Positions 17,570 through 25,582 of a DNA stretch of 64,000 nt are shown here, piece by piece; the stretch's first letter is position 1, and each line of letters opens with the position of its first letter. A program made the position numbers and the translations under genes. The stretch comes from SIG603 sp963621245 (GTDB taxonomy: Bacteria > Bacillota > Clostridia > Oscillospirales > Acutalibacteraceae), in assembly GCA_963621245.1 (NCBI GenBank), contig CAVFCW010000001.1, positions 563,903 through 627,902 on the forward strand, given 5' to 3'. The notes below the pieces were generated by a model. The model was not told the origin of the DNA. It saw only the letters and a program-made list of their open reading frames with translations, and ran no database searches.

Positions 17570-18283
17570 TCAGCTTATTGCCGCATCCAGTGCGATTTTC
17601 ATCATATCGGTAAATGCGTTCTGCCTCTCCTCTGCCGAGGTCTCCTCGCCCGATATTACAGAATCCGAAATTGTGACGATGCATGCGGCATTTTTTCCGC
17701 AAACATTGGCGTTGTGAAAAAGTGCGAAGCTTTCCATTTCTGTGGCAACGCAGCCGAGCACGTCATGGTAATATTCTGCCGTCGGTCTGCCGGGTTCGGT
17801 GTAAAAATTATCCGAGGAATTTAGCCTTCCGAGTTTCAGTGCTATTTTGTTTTCTTCCGCCGCCCTGACTATTTTTTCGTTTAGCTCCTTTGAGGGAAAC
17901 AAAACATGCCTTGTTTCTCCCGACTGAGTGTTCGCATAGTTTGACGCAGAATAGACCGACTCGGCAAGCAGAGTATCATAAAGCTTTAGCGAAGGGTCGT
18001 AAGTTCCCGCCGAACCTATTCTTATAATGTTATCGACATCATAGAATTTATAAAGCTCGTAGGAATAAATACCGATGGACGGCATTCCCATTCCGCTTGC
18101 CATAACAGAAACAGGCTTTCCCTTATATGTTCCCGTGTACGCATAAATACCTCTTATGCTGCTCACAAGCTTGGCGTCCTCGAGATAATTTTCGGCAATG
18201 AATTTTGCACGCAAGGGATCTCCCGGCATGAGCACGGTCTTGGCTATTTGTCCTTTTTCTGCTGCATTATGAGGTGTTGACAT
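17570..18283 (-). CDS. deoD: Purine-nucleoside phosphorylase DeoD
   Basis: 237 residues, full length for the hexameric DeoD type. Phosphate-binding MPGDPLRAK near residue 20 and RIGSAGT near 88; base/ribose-binding ATEMESFAL near 180; catalytic Asp in TISDSVISGE. Cleaves (deoxy)purine nucleosides with phosphate to base and (deoxy)ribose-1-phosphate in the cytosol. Strong AGGAGG ahead of the ATG. Not in an operon with other nucleoside genes here. Confidence 0.95.
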   Translation of the reverse strand: MSTPHNAAEKGQIAKTVLMPGDPLRAKFIAENYLEDAKLVSSIRGIYAYTGTYKGKPVSVMASGMGMPSIGIYSYELYKFYDVDNIIRIGSAGTYDPSLKLYDTLLAESVYSASNYANTQSGETRHVLFPSKELNEKIVRAAEENKIALKLGRLNSSDNFYTEPGRPTAEYYHDVLGCVATEMESFALFHNANVCGKNAACIVTISDSVISGEETSAEERQNAFTDMMKIALDAAIS

Positions 18284-18428
18284 ATTTGTTCCTCCTTGTC
18301 TCCAAAATATAAAATACGTATTGAATTTTGCTTTTTTCGGTGTTAAGATATCTTTCGGTCACACGACGACAAACCGCCGTGATTTCAGTGTATGATAATT
18401 TTTATTTCAATCAAGAAAGATATATAAT

Positions 18429-19349
18429 ATGAAAACTTCAAGAAAATTATTTTTGATGGGTGCGGTCTTAGCCTTTACCGGCGGACTTTTCTGGGGCGGC
18501 TCGGGCGTTTTCGCTCAGTTCCTCTTTGACTTCAAGGGTGCTACCTCAATGTTCCTCATTCCGATAAGACTTCTCTTAGGCGGCAGTCTCATGCTGATTT
18601 ATTTCTTCATAAAGGACGGCAAAAAGACATTTTCTATCTGGAAAAACAAGAAAGACGCCCTTTTGCTTGCCGCTTACGGAATATTCGGTCTGGGCATGTG
18701 CCAGTTCACTTATTTTCAGACTATCGAGTGGTCGAATGCCGGCACGGCTTGCGTAATTCAGTACCTCGGCCCGTCGCTCATAATAATCTGGACTTGCCTT
18801 TCGCTCAAGAGAAAACCGCACATCACCGAAGTTGTCGCCGTAATATGCGCTATGATCGGAATTTTCCTCATCGCAACGCACGGCAACCCCTCAAACTTGG
18901 TTCTCTCGCCTCAGGCACTTTGTATGGGACTTCTCTCGGCAGTAGCCGTTGCCATGTACACACTGCTTCCCGTCAAGCTTCTCGGCAATTACAGCGCACC
19001 GCTCATTCTCGCTTGGGGAATGCTCATCGGCGGAATAGTTCTCACTTTAATCTTCCGCCCGTGGCAGTATTCCATGCAGGTTGATTTCTCGTCCATGGGT
19101 TCTTTTGCCTACCTCATCATTGTCGGCACGATAATGTCCTTCACGCTCTACACCGAGGCTGTAAAGGTTATCGGCGGCGTTAGCGCAAGCCTTTTCTCTT
19201 GCATCGAGCCCGTATCCGCAACAGTTTTGACCGTTGTCTTTATGGGAACAAGCTTCGCTCCGCTCGATCTCGTGGGATTCCTCTTCGTCCTCTCGACAAT
19301 ATTCATCTCGGCAATTAAACCGAATAAACCGAAAACGGATGAGTCTTAA
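18429..19349 (+). CDS. EamA/DMT-family transporter
   Basis: 306 residues, ten predicted membrane segments forming two EamA repeats. The first starts LAFTGGLFWGGSGVFAQFLF and the second LSAVAVAMYTLLPVKLLG. Members export amino acids or metabolites by proton exchange; the substrate cannot be told. The stop codon directly abuts the stop codon of the convergent gene, with no terminator between them, so the two transcripts probably overlap. Confidence 0.85.
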   Translation: MKTSRKLFLMGAVLAFTGGLFWGGSGVFAQFLFDFKGATSMFLIPIRLLLGGSLMLIYFFIKDGKKTFSIWKNKKDALLLAAYGIFGLGMCQFTYFQTIEWSNAGTACVIQYLGPSLIIIWTCLSLKRKPHITEVVAVICAMIGIFLIATHGNPSNLVLSPQALCMGLLSAVAVAMYTLLPVKLLGNYSAPLILAWGMLIGGIVLTLIFRPWQYSMQVDFSSMGSFAYLIIVGTIMSFTLYTEAVKVIGGVSASLFSCIEPVSATVLTVVFMGTSFAPLDLVGFLFVLSTIFISAIKPNKPKTDES

Positions 19350-19994
19350 TTATCTGAAAATCAATTCGGCAACGTGATAAATATCCACGCCGACCTCTTT
19401 TACACCGCCAACGCAAGTGTTGCAGTAACCCGCAACCTTGTCGGTGGTGTATTTTTTTGCCTGTTCGAGGTAAGTTTCACGCCACTTTTCTTGCGGCATA
19501 GGCATTGTGAGTGGCGGAAGATACTCCGAAAAATACTTAGGCGCAATTTCCATATTGCTCGGATACGGCGGATGAAGTCTGAAACTTCCGTCATATTCCT
19601 CCTCGTCACGGTTATGCTCCATCTCGACAATATCTATGTTCATTCTCCTCATGCAATCTCGCACGGAATCCTGAACATCCTTTTTGCCCCTTGCCCTAAA
19701 ACAATCCTGAAGGGTGAATTTTTCGCCGTGATAATCGGGATAGACAAAATCTTTTCTCGTGCCGAGAAACTCAAACAGGCTGATTTTAGGCACGTCCTCC
19801 CTCATCTCGTCTAAAAGGCGCATACAGCTCATGCACACATAAACTATTACATCGCCCTTTTGCGGAACATTCTGGCTTTTCTTACAGCATCCGACCACCT
19901 TCACATCATCTTGGGTTTTCATGTACTCTCTGATTTTTTTGGAAGTCTCGGGGAAATTTTTCGTAAAATTACAGCTCGGATAATAAATATACAT
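19350..19994 (-). CDS. Cysteine-rich protein with CCG-like (heterodisulfide-reductase-type) motif
   Basis: 214 residues from the ATG at 19994 (AGGAGG four to five bases upstream). Cysteines are arranged as C8, then C36-C37, then C-x2-C (VYVCMSC), resembling the CX(n)CCX(n)CXXC cluster motif of HdrB/GlpC/LutA Fe-S subunits but with shorter spacing. A final CNTCVGG lies near the C-terminus, and the middle has a VKVVGCCKK turn. Probably a metal or Fe-S binding cytosolic protein; enzymatic role unknown. It follows the CdaR-type regulator by 35 bases in the same direction, so it may be co-transcribed with it. Confidence 0.6.
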   Translation of the reverse strand: MYIYYPSCNFTKNFPETSKKIREYMKTQDDVKVVGCCKKSQNVPQKGDVIVYVCMSCMRLLDEMREDVPKISLFEFLGTRKDFVYPDYHGEKFTLQDCFRARGKKDVQDSVRDCMRRMNIDIVEMEHNRDEEEYDGSFRLHPPYPSNMEIAPKYFSEYLPPLTMPMPQEKWRETYLEQAKKYTTDKVAGYCNTCVGGVKEVGVDIYHVAELIFR

Positions 19995-20029
19995 ATTTCC
20001 TCCTATATGACAAAATCCACACTTATATT

Positions 20030-21130
20030 TTAATTGTCCTCTGCCTTTTCTCCATGCATTTTGCACGCAAGAAACAAGAGAACGGCGTCCTTAAACACTC
20101 TCGGATTAAATCCGCATTTTTCCTCTATCTTGTTTAGCTTGTACTGCAAAGTATTTTTATGCATATATCTCTTCTCGGCAACCGCCGCCAAAGACATATC
20201 CTCGTCATAGTAAAGCTTTAAAAGTTTTATCTCGTCCTCAGTGAGATTGTGGAGAATTTTCTCCGAAAAGCTCTTCTTTTCTCCTCCGGAAAGTTCCCCA
20301 AAAAGAATTTCAAGCGTAAGATCGTCATAGCAAACGATTTGCTTTTCGTCATCAATGCTTTTAAGCGCCGTTACCGCCGAGTGATAAGACACACTGAGCC
20401 GCTTTGCACTTGTCTTTCTGCCCACGGAAACGCAAAGGCGGCATCCGTCATACGAAATAATATCGGAAATGATATTTTTCTTCGTTTTATACTGTTTATC
20501 CGTTATCACAAGCCAAAATTCAGACGGGTAAACAAAGGTATAAAGCGCACTGCCGTACATGCCGAAACATGTATTCACCCAGTTTTCTATTGCCGCCGTA
20601 TCACGCATTTTATCGCTCGGCTCGGTCTTGACGATAATCACGCGGTATTCGTCGTCAATTTTCAGATTGTTCGATTCAAAAAATTCCGTCAGCGTGAGAT
20701 AGTTGATGTTTTTCTCCTCAAAAAGCGAATGCAAGATATAATTCATCTTTCCGCGGCGGTCGTAGTCGATGGAATCAAGCTCCCTCTCCCTCAAAATGAG
20801 CGAACTTATCTTCTGCGCCAAAATGGCGTACTTTCTCACCTCGTCGGGATCTCCGCTTATTCCGACAACGCCGATTATCTCCCTGTTGTACCAAATCGGA
20901 AAATTAAGTCCCTTATGAGTCCCCGCAAACTCATCGTCACGGCTTACTTCGATAGCCTCTCCCGTAGTGACGCACTTTTTTCCTATCTCGTGATAATCGC
21001 CTATTCTCGATTCATCGGTAGAAGCCAAAATATAACCGTCGGTATCAATATAATTTATGTGATAGCCGCAAACCTCTCGCACGGTCTCCACAACCTGTTG
21101 GGCTGTTTTTTGATTAAAAATAGCCGCCAT
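20030..21130 (-). CDS. cdaR: CdaR-family (sugar-diacid) transcriptional regulator
   Basis: 366 residues from ATG 21130; CGGAGGG lies just before it, and the slightly longer ATG has this site inside the coding frame. The N-terminal putative sugar-diacid recognition domain (AQQVVETVREVCGYHINYIDTDGYILAST, FPIWYNREIIGVVGISG) is followed by a central GGDEF-like region and a C-terminal PucR-type HTH (DEDMSLAAVAEKRYMHKNTLQYKLNKI). CdaR homologs activate glycerate, glucarate and galactarate genes. The divergent glycerate kinase, with a back-to-back promoter pair, fits that role. Confidence 0.9.
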   Translation of the reverse strand: MAAIFNQKTAQQVVETVREVCGYHINYIDTDGYILASTDESRIGDYHEIGKKCVTTGEAIEVSRDDEFAGTHKGLNFPIWYNREIIGVVGISGDPDEVRKYAILAQKISSLILRERELDSIDYDRRGKMNYILHSLFEEKNINYLTLTEFFESNNLKIDDEYRVIIVKTEPSDKMRDTAAIENWVNTCFGMYGSALYTFVYPSEFWLVITDKQYKTKKNIISDIISYDGCRLCVSVGRKTSAKRLSVSYHSAVTALKSIDDEKQIVCYDDLTLEILFGELSGGEKKSFSEKILHNLTEDEIKLLKLYYDEDMSLAAVAEKRYMHKNTLQYKLNKIEEKCGFNPRVFKDAVLLFLACKMHGEKAEDN

Positions 21131-21172
21131 AATTTCCCTCCGAAGCAATGATATAATGTATACACTATGTTA

Positions 21173-21200
21173 ATTATACCACTTCTTTTAATCGTTTCAA
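21173..21200 (-). promoter_or_regulatory. cdaR promoter
   Basis: Minus strand TTGAAA (21195-21200), 16-base spacer, TATAAT (21173-21178). Its -35 lies one base from the -35 of the divergent promoter. Confidence 0.7.
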
Positions 21201-21201
21201 C

Positions 21202-21230
21202 TTGATTTTGTTATTTGTAACATATATAAG
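21202..21230 (+). promoter_or_regulatory. Glycerate kinase promoter
   Basis: TTGATT (21202-21207), 17-base spacer, TATAAG (21225-21230). Back to back with the cdaR promoter, so one bound regulator could affect both. Confidence 0.65.
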
Positions 21231-21302
21231 CCGAGCCGATAATGCTAAACTTTAATCAACGCAAAAATGTATTCTTTATCCGTTTATTTGAGGTGAATTG
21301 AC

Positions 21303-22547
21303 ATGTCGCAAAACTATTTATTAAGACAGGACGCCGATAAAATCATCAGCGAATCAATCAAAAAGGTTCTTCCCGACGAGGCAGTTGCCAAAGCACTTGA
21401 GGGAAAAGACTTCTCGGGCGGCAAAATCTATGTTGTAGCCACAGGAAAAGCTGCTTGGCAGATGGCAAAAGCTGCCTCCGACATACTCGGCGACAAAATC
21501 GAAAACGGCGTGGTTGTCACAAAGTACGATCACGTAAAGGGCGAAATTCCGCACATGACATGCTTTGAAGCGGGCCACCCCGTCCCCGATGAAAACTCAT
21601 TCAAAGGAACTCAGGCGGCACTTGACCTTGTTTCCGATTTGAGCAAAAACGACACCGTTCTCTTCCTGCTCTCCGGCGGCGGTTCGGCTCTCTTCGAAAA
21701 GCCGCTCATTCCCGCAGAGGAACTTCAGGATCTCACAAATCAGCTCTTGGCATGCGGTGCGGACATAGTTGAGATGAACACAATCCGCAAGAGAATTTCT
21801 GCCGTAAAGGGCGGCAAATTTGCCCTTGCATGCGCTCCCGCAAAGGTTTACAGCATAGTTCTCTCCGATATTCTCGGCGATCCGCTCGATATGATAGCCT
21901 CCGGCCCCGCATATCCCGATTCCGCATCTTCGGCGGACGCACTCGCTTACATTGAGAAATACTCGCTCAAATTAAGCGACAAGGCAATGGAGCTTATGAA
22001 AATTGAGACGCCGAAAAAGCTCGATAATGTCGAGACTGTCATTACGGGAAGCGTAAAAAATCTCTGCAAAGCCGCAAGCGACTCGGCAAAAGCACTCGGC
22101 TACAAGACCGTATTTTTGACCGATCAGCTCACTTGCGAGGCAAGGGAAGCGGGAAGCTTTATGGCGGCAATTGCAAAAAGCTATCACGATACGAAAGAGA
22201 GCATAGCATTTATTGCGGGCGGCGAAACCGTAGTTCACCTCACGGGCAAAGGCAAGGGCGGAAGAAATCAGGAAATTGCGCTCTCTGCCGCCGAGGGAAT
22301 CTCGGGTCTTGAGAACACGGCTGTTTTCAGCGTGGGAAGCGACGGAACGGACGGCCCGTGCGACGCCGCAGGCGGTTACTGCGACGGTGACACCAAGGCT
22401 AAATTAAAATCTCAGGAAATCGATATTTTCTCAGTCCTCAAGGAGAACGACGCATACAATGCCCTCAAGGCAAGCGACGGACTTATCATCACGGGCGCAA
22501 CGGGAACAAACGTGAATGATTTCACGGTTCTTCTCATAAAGAGATAA
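21303..22547 (+). CDS. Glycerate 2-kinase, MOFRL/GckA type
   Basis: 414 residues. N-terminal DUF4147 kinase domain with IYVVATGKAAWQMA and the Gly-rich FLLSGGGSALFEKP loop, TIRKRISAVKGGK substrate loop, and the C-terminal MOFRL domain (GGETVVHLTGKGKGGRNQEIAL, FSVGSDGTDGPCDAAGG). Phosphorylates D-glycerate with ATP, feeding C3 acids into glycolysis. GAGGTGA seven bases before the ATG. Divergent from cdaR, its likely activator. No aldarate dehydratase or tartronate-semialdehyde genes are adjacent, so the glycerate source is outside the window. Confidence 0.92.
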   Translation: MSQNYLLRQDADKIISESIKKVLPDEAVAKALEGKDFSGGKIYVVATGKAAWQMAKAASDILGDKIENGVVVTKYDHVKGEIPHMTCFEAGHPVPDENSFKGTQAALDLVSDLSKNDTVLFLLSGGGSALFEKPLIPAEELQDLTNQLLACGADIVEMNTIRKRISAVKGGKFALACAPAKVYSIVLSDILGDPLDMIASGPAYPDSASSADALAYIEKYSLKLSDKAMELMKIETPKKLDNVETVITGSVKNLCKAASDSAKALGYKTVFLTDQLTCEAREAGSFMAAIAKSYHDTKESIAFIAGGETVVHLTGKGKGGRNQEIALSAAEGISGLENTAVFSVGSDGTDGPCDAAGGYCDGDTKAKLKSQEIDIFSVLKENDAYNALKASDGLIITGATGTNVNDFTVLLIKR

Positions 22548-22564
22548 ATTGATTTTATAACCTC

Positions 22565-22594
22565 GAGCGGTGCTTTATGTGCCGCTCTTTTTGT
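22565..22594 (+). terminator. Terminator of the glycerate kinase gene
   Basis: Nine-bp stem (GAGCGGTGC/GTGCCGCTC with two G-T pairs), 5-base loop, then TTTTTG. Confidence 0.8.
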
Positions 22595-22680
22595 TTGATA
22601 TTTTTTCGATTTTACCCCTTGACTTTAAATTCAACTTTAATGTTATGCTATATTCAAACAAACGAAAGGATGAACATATT

Positions 22681-24018
22681 ATGACAGAAGACACCATGGG
22701 CTCGTTATCCGTAAAAAAGCTGCTTATAAAAACAAGCATACCGCTCACATTTTCCCTACTCATAAGCTCGCTTTATAATTTTGTCGACAGCATATTTGTT
22801 TCTTATGTCTCAGAGAATGCTCTCACGGCAGTTTCCCTTGCCGCCCCGATACAAAATCTCGGTCAGGCATTCGGTTGTGCGATAGCCGTTGGACTTAATG
22901 CCGTCATTTCGAAGGCGCTCGGCGAGAAAAACGAAAAAGCCGTTAAAAATGCGGCTTCTGCGGCAATTTTCCTTGCAGTTTGCTCGGGAATAATCATGAC
23001 CGTTTTCGGACTTCTTATAGCAAAGCCCTATTATATGTGGCAGTCCGGCGGCAACGAAGAAATCACAAACTACGGAACGCAATATCTTTCGGTTGTTATG
23101 ATGTTTGCAATTTTCAACAAAGGTCAGTGGGTATTTGACCGTTTTGTAATATCAAGTGGAAAACCGCACCTGTTTTTGTTCACACTCTCGGCATCTTCAA
23201 TAACAAACCTCATCTTAGACCCCATATTCATTTTCGGCTACTTCGGCTTACCCGCCATGGGAACAACAGGTGCGGCGCTTGCCACGGGAATCGGCTCGGC
23301 TATGGGTTGTATTGCCGGAATTATAATCAACCGCAGATATAACAAAGCAATTCCCATTGTTTTCACGATGAAGCCTGATAAAAAAAGCATTGTCTCTATT
23401 CTTAAAGTGGGCATCCCCTCATTTTTAAGCAGAAGCATTATGACCACCATAGGCATTGCCATGAACTCGATTCTTATCGGATTCTCTTCAACGGCGGTCG
23501 CAGTTTACGGAATTTGCCTTAAAATTCAGAGCCTTGCCATAGTTATCGCAAATGGCATAGGCCTCGGAGTAATTCCCATTGTCGCCTACAATTACGGCGC
23601 AAAGAAATATAAGAGAATTCACGACACGGTTAAAAATGCTATGATTTTTTCTTTTGTAGTCTTTGCCGTCATTTTTGCGATGCTCGAAATTTTCCCGTTT
23701 TCTGTTATGAGGCTGTTTGACGCCTCCGACGAAATGGCAAAAATAGGAATTCCCGCCCTCAGAACCATATCGCTCGCGTGGCTCATATCCTTGCCGAATC
23801 TCGCGCTTTCTCCGTCATTTCAGGGCCTTTCGCGAGGAACCGACAGCATGGCGGTAACACTCACCTCTCAGGCTGTTTTGCCGCTCTGCCTTGTTTTTGC
23901 GATTTCAATGTTCGGAAACCTTAATTTAGTCTGGTTCGGCTTTGTTTTAGCTGAAGCTTTCGCCCTTCCGCTTGGCGTACTGCTTTGGAAAAGAGCCGTA
24001 AAATTAACGCTAAAATAA
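22681..24018 (+). CDS. MATE-family efflux transporter (1 of 4)
   Basis: 445 residues from ATG 22681. AAAGGA lies ten bases upstream; the frame stays open 37 codons further but that part is AT-rich and has no site. Twelve predicted membrane segments in two MatE repeats (IPLTFSLLISSLYNFVDSIFVSYVS; KVGIPSFLSRSIMTTIGIAMNSILIG). Exports cationic drugs or metabolites using Na+ or H+. Lies upstream of the riboswitch-controlled OadB-like unit but has no shared transcript evident. Substrate unknown. Confidence 0.9.
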   Translation: MTEDTMGSLSVKKLLIKTSIPLTFSLLISSLYNFVDSIFVSYVSENALTAVSLAAPIQNLGQAFGCAIAVGLNAVISKALGEKNEKAVKNAASAAIFLAVCSGIIMTVFGLLIAKPYYMWQSGGNEEITNYGTQYLSVVMMFAIFNKGQWVFDRFVISSGKPHLFLFTLSASSITNLILDPIFIFGYFGLPAMGTTGAALATGIGSAMGCIAGIIINRRYNKAIPIVFTMKPDKKSIVSILKVGIPSFLSRSIMTTIGIAMNSILIGFSSTAVAVYGICLKIQSLAIVIANGIGLGVIPIVAYNYGAKKYKRIHDTVKNAMIFSFVVFAVIFAMLEIFPFSVMRLFDASDEMAKIGIPALRTISLAWLISLPNLALSPSFQGLSRGTDSMAVTLTSQAVLPLCLVFAISMFGNLNLVWFGFVLAEAFALPLGVLLWKRAVKLTLK

Positions 24019-24041
24019 ATTAACAAATTATTAATTTCCTC

Positions 24042-24069
24042 TTGACAAAAGTTAATTTATACGTACAAT
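24042..24069 (+). promoter_or_regulatory. Promoter of the riboswitch-oadB unit
   Basis: TTGACA (24042-24047), 16-base spacer, TACAAT (24064-24069). Near consensus; transcription should start close to 24076, directly at the riboswitch. Confidence 0.8.
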
Positions 24070-24075
24070 TATAGT

Positions 24076-24204
24076 TAATAAAAGGGAGTAGCAAACAGAG
24101 ATATCTGTAATGTATGCGTCAGCACGATGGCTTTTGCCGTCCGTATATGTTGTAATGTGCGAGACTTTTATCCTGGTAAAACAGGATAAAAGTCTCTTTT
24201 TTTA
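24076..24204 (+). promoter_or_regulatory. yybP-ykoY-type (Mn2+) riboswitch with expression platform
   Basis: The 5' core AAAAGGGAGTAGC (24080-24092) and 3' core GCGAGACTTTTATCC (24159-24173) match the conserved ends of the yybP-ykoY motif (AAAGGGGAGUAGC and GCRAGACCUUU). P1 forms from ATAAAAG (24078-24084) and CTTTTAT (24165-24171). The P1 3' strand is also the left arm of the perfect terminator at 24161-24196. Ligand-stabilised P1 would therefore prevent termination: an ON switch, as in known Mn2+ sensors. Identification is from remembered consensus; a covariance search would settle it. Confidence 0.8.
24161..24204 (+). terminator. Riboswitch-controlled terminator
   Basis: Perfect 15-bp stem (24161-24175 with 24182-24196) and an eight-base T-run. 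Overlaps P1 of the aptamer, so formation of the two is mutually exclusive. Confidence 0.9.
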
Positions 24205-24240
24205 TACTCCCAAATACCAAAAACCGAAAGGACTGACATC

Positions 24241-25359
24241 ATGAGCTTCTTTTACGAACTGTTCTCAAATGTATTCAACGTCACATGGCAGCACGCCGTG
24301 ATGTGGTGCATCGGCGGAATACTCATCTATCTCGCCATCAAAAAGGACATGGAGCCATCACTTCTTTTGCCGATCGGATTCGGCACAATACTCGTCAACC
24401 TTCCTCTTTCGGGTGCAATCACCCAGGGCGACGAAGTCGGCGTTCTCACGCTTCTTTTTGACAGCGGAATTGCAAACGAGCTTTTCCCACTGCTTCTTTT
24501 CATAGGCATAGGAGCGATGATAGACTTTGAACCGCTTCTCTCCAACCCAAAATTGTTTATTTTCGGCGCCGCCGCTCAGTTCGGTATTTTCTTCACTCTG
24601 AGCATGGCAAGCCTTTTGAATTTTGACCTTCACGATGCCGCCTCAATCGCAATTATCGGTGCGGCAGACGGCCCAACCTCTATTTTCGTTGCAAATGTTC
24701 TCGATTCAAAATACATTGGCGCGATAACCGTTGCGGCTTACTCCTACATGGCCCTTGTGCCGATTGTTCAGCCGCCCGTCATCAAACTTCTCACAACAAA
24801 GAAAGAGCGTCTCATTCGCATGAAATACGCTCCCGGTGCGGTTTCCAAGACAACTAAAATTCTTTTCCCCATCGTAATCACTGCGATAGTCGGTATAGTT
24901 TCCAACCGCTCGGCGGCTTTGATAGGATTTTTGATGTTCGGCAACCTCATCCGTGAGTGCGGAGTTCTCGACAGCCTCTCCGAAACGGCTCAGAAAGTTC
25001 TCGCAAACCTCATTACGTTGTTCCTCGGAATCACAATCACTGCACACATGACCGCCGCAGAGTTCCTCAATGTTGACACCCTCAAGATTTTGGCACTCGG
25101 ACTTATCGCATTCGTGGCTGACACAGCCGGCGGAGTTATTTTCGCAAAAATTGTAAACCTCTTCGCAAAGGAAAAGGTCAACCCCATGATCGGTGCGGCA
25201 GGTATTTCCGCATTCCCGATGTCTGCAAGAATCATACACAAAATGGGTCAGAAAGAAGATAATCAAAACTTCCTTCTCATGCATGCGGTCGGTGCAAATG
25301 TTTCCGGTCAGATTGCCTCCGTTATTGCCGGCGGCATCATCCTCAATATGATTCACTAA
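24241..25359 (+). CDS. OadB/GcdB-type Na+-transporting decarboxylase beta-subunit-like carrier
   Basis: 372 residues, about ten membrane segments with re-entrant regions. Carries the family hallmark AIIGAADGPTSIFVAN (conserved Asp of the Na+ path), the N-terminal GFGTILVNLPL and the late DTAGGVIFAK and GAAGISAFPMSAR segments. In oxaloacetate, methylmalonyl-CoA or glutaconyl-CoA decarboxylases this subunit couples decarboxylation of carboxybiotin to Na+ export. Here no biotin carrier or carboxyltransferase gene lies nearby; the only partner is a 42-residue OadG-like protein 12 bases downstream. Expression appears controlled by a Mn2+-type riboswitch, which points to an ion-transport role distinct from classic decarboxylases (inference). 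Confidence 0.88.
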   Translation: MSFFYELFSNVFNVTWQHAVMWCIGGILIYLAIKKDMEPSLLLPIGFGTILVNLPLSGAITQGDEVGVLTLLFDSGIANELFPLLLFIGIGAMIDFEPLLSNPKLFIFGAAAQFGIFFTLSMASLLNFDLHDAASIAIIGAADGPTSIFVANVLDSKYIGAITVAAYSYMALVPIVQPPVIKLLTTKKERLIRMKYAPGAVSKTTKILFPIVITAIVGIVSNRSAALIGFLMFGNLIRECGVLDSLSETAQKVLANLITLFLGITITAHMTAAEFLNVDTLKILALGLIAFVADTAGGVIFAKIVNLFAKEKVNPMIGAAGISAFPMSARIIHKMGQKEDNQNFLLMHAVGANVSGQIASVIAGGIILNMIH

Positions 25360-25371
25360 AAGGAGCGAACT

Positions 25372-25500
25372 ATGCTGAATTTTGAAGCCTTTATTAACAG
25401 TTTACAGTACATGGCAAAAGGTATGCTCGGCGTGTTTCTCGTAATAGCCGTGATCATTCTTTGCATCTATGCCTTGAACAGAATTTTCAAGGTTAAATAA
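25372..25500 (+). CDS. OadG-related small transporter subunit (42 aa)
   Basis: Short gene of 43 codons with AAAGGAGC seven bases upstream of the ATG, starting 12 bases after the OadB-like stop. The protein has an amphipathic N-terminus (MLNFEAFINSLQYMAKGM), one membrane helix (about residues 17-35, LGVFLVIAVIILCIYAL) and a basic end (NRIFKVK). That is the gamma-subunit topology reduced to its membrane anchor, without the Zn-binding and Pro-rich tail of full OadG. Probably assembles with the beta-like carrier. Very likely real because of the ribosome-binding site, spacing and topology. Confidence 0.85.
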   Translation: MLNFEAFINSLQYMAKGMLGVFLVIAVIILCIYALNRIFKVK

Positions 25501-25535
25501 TTAAGCCTATATCTTATTTACACAATACATACGCA

Positions 25536-25576
25536 AAACGGCACCCGAGTCAAAAGCCCGGGTGCCGTTTGTTTAT
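25536..25576. terminator. Bidirectional terminator, oadG-like / MATE
   Basis: Perfect 12-bp stem (25536-25547 with 25559-25570) flanked by A-run and T-run between convergent genes. Confidence 0.88.
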
Positions 25577-25582
25577 TAGGTT

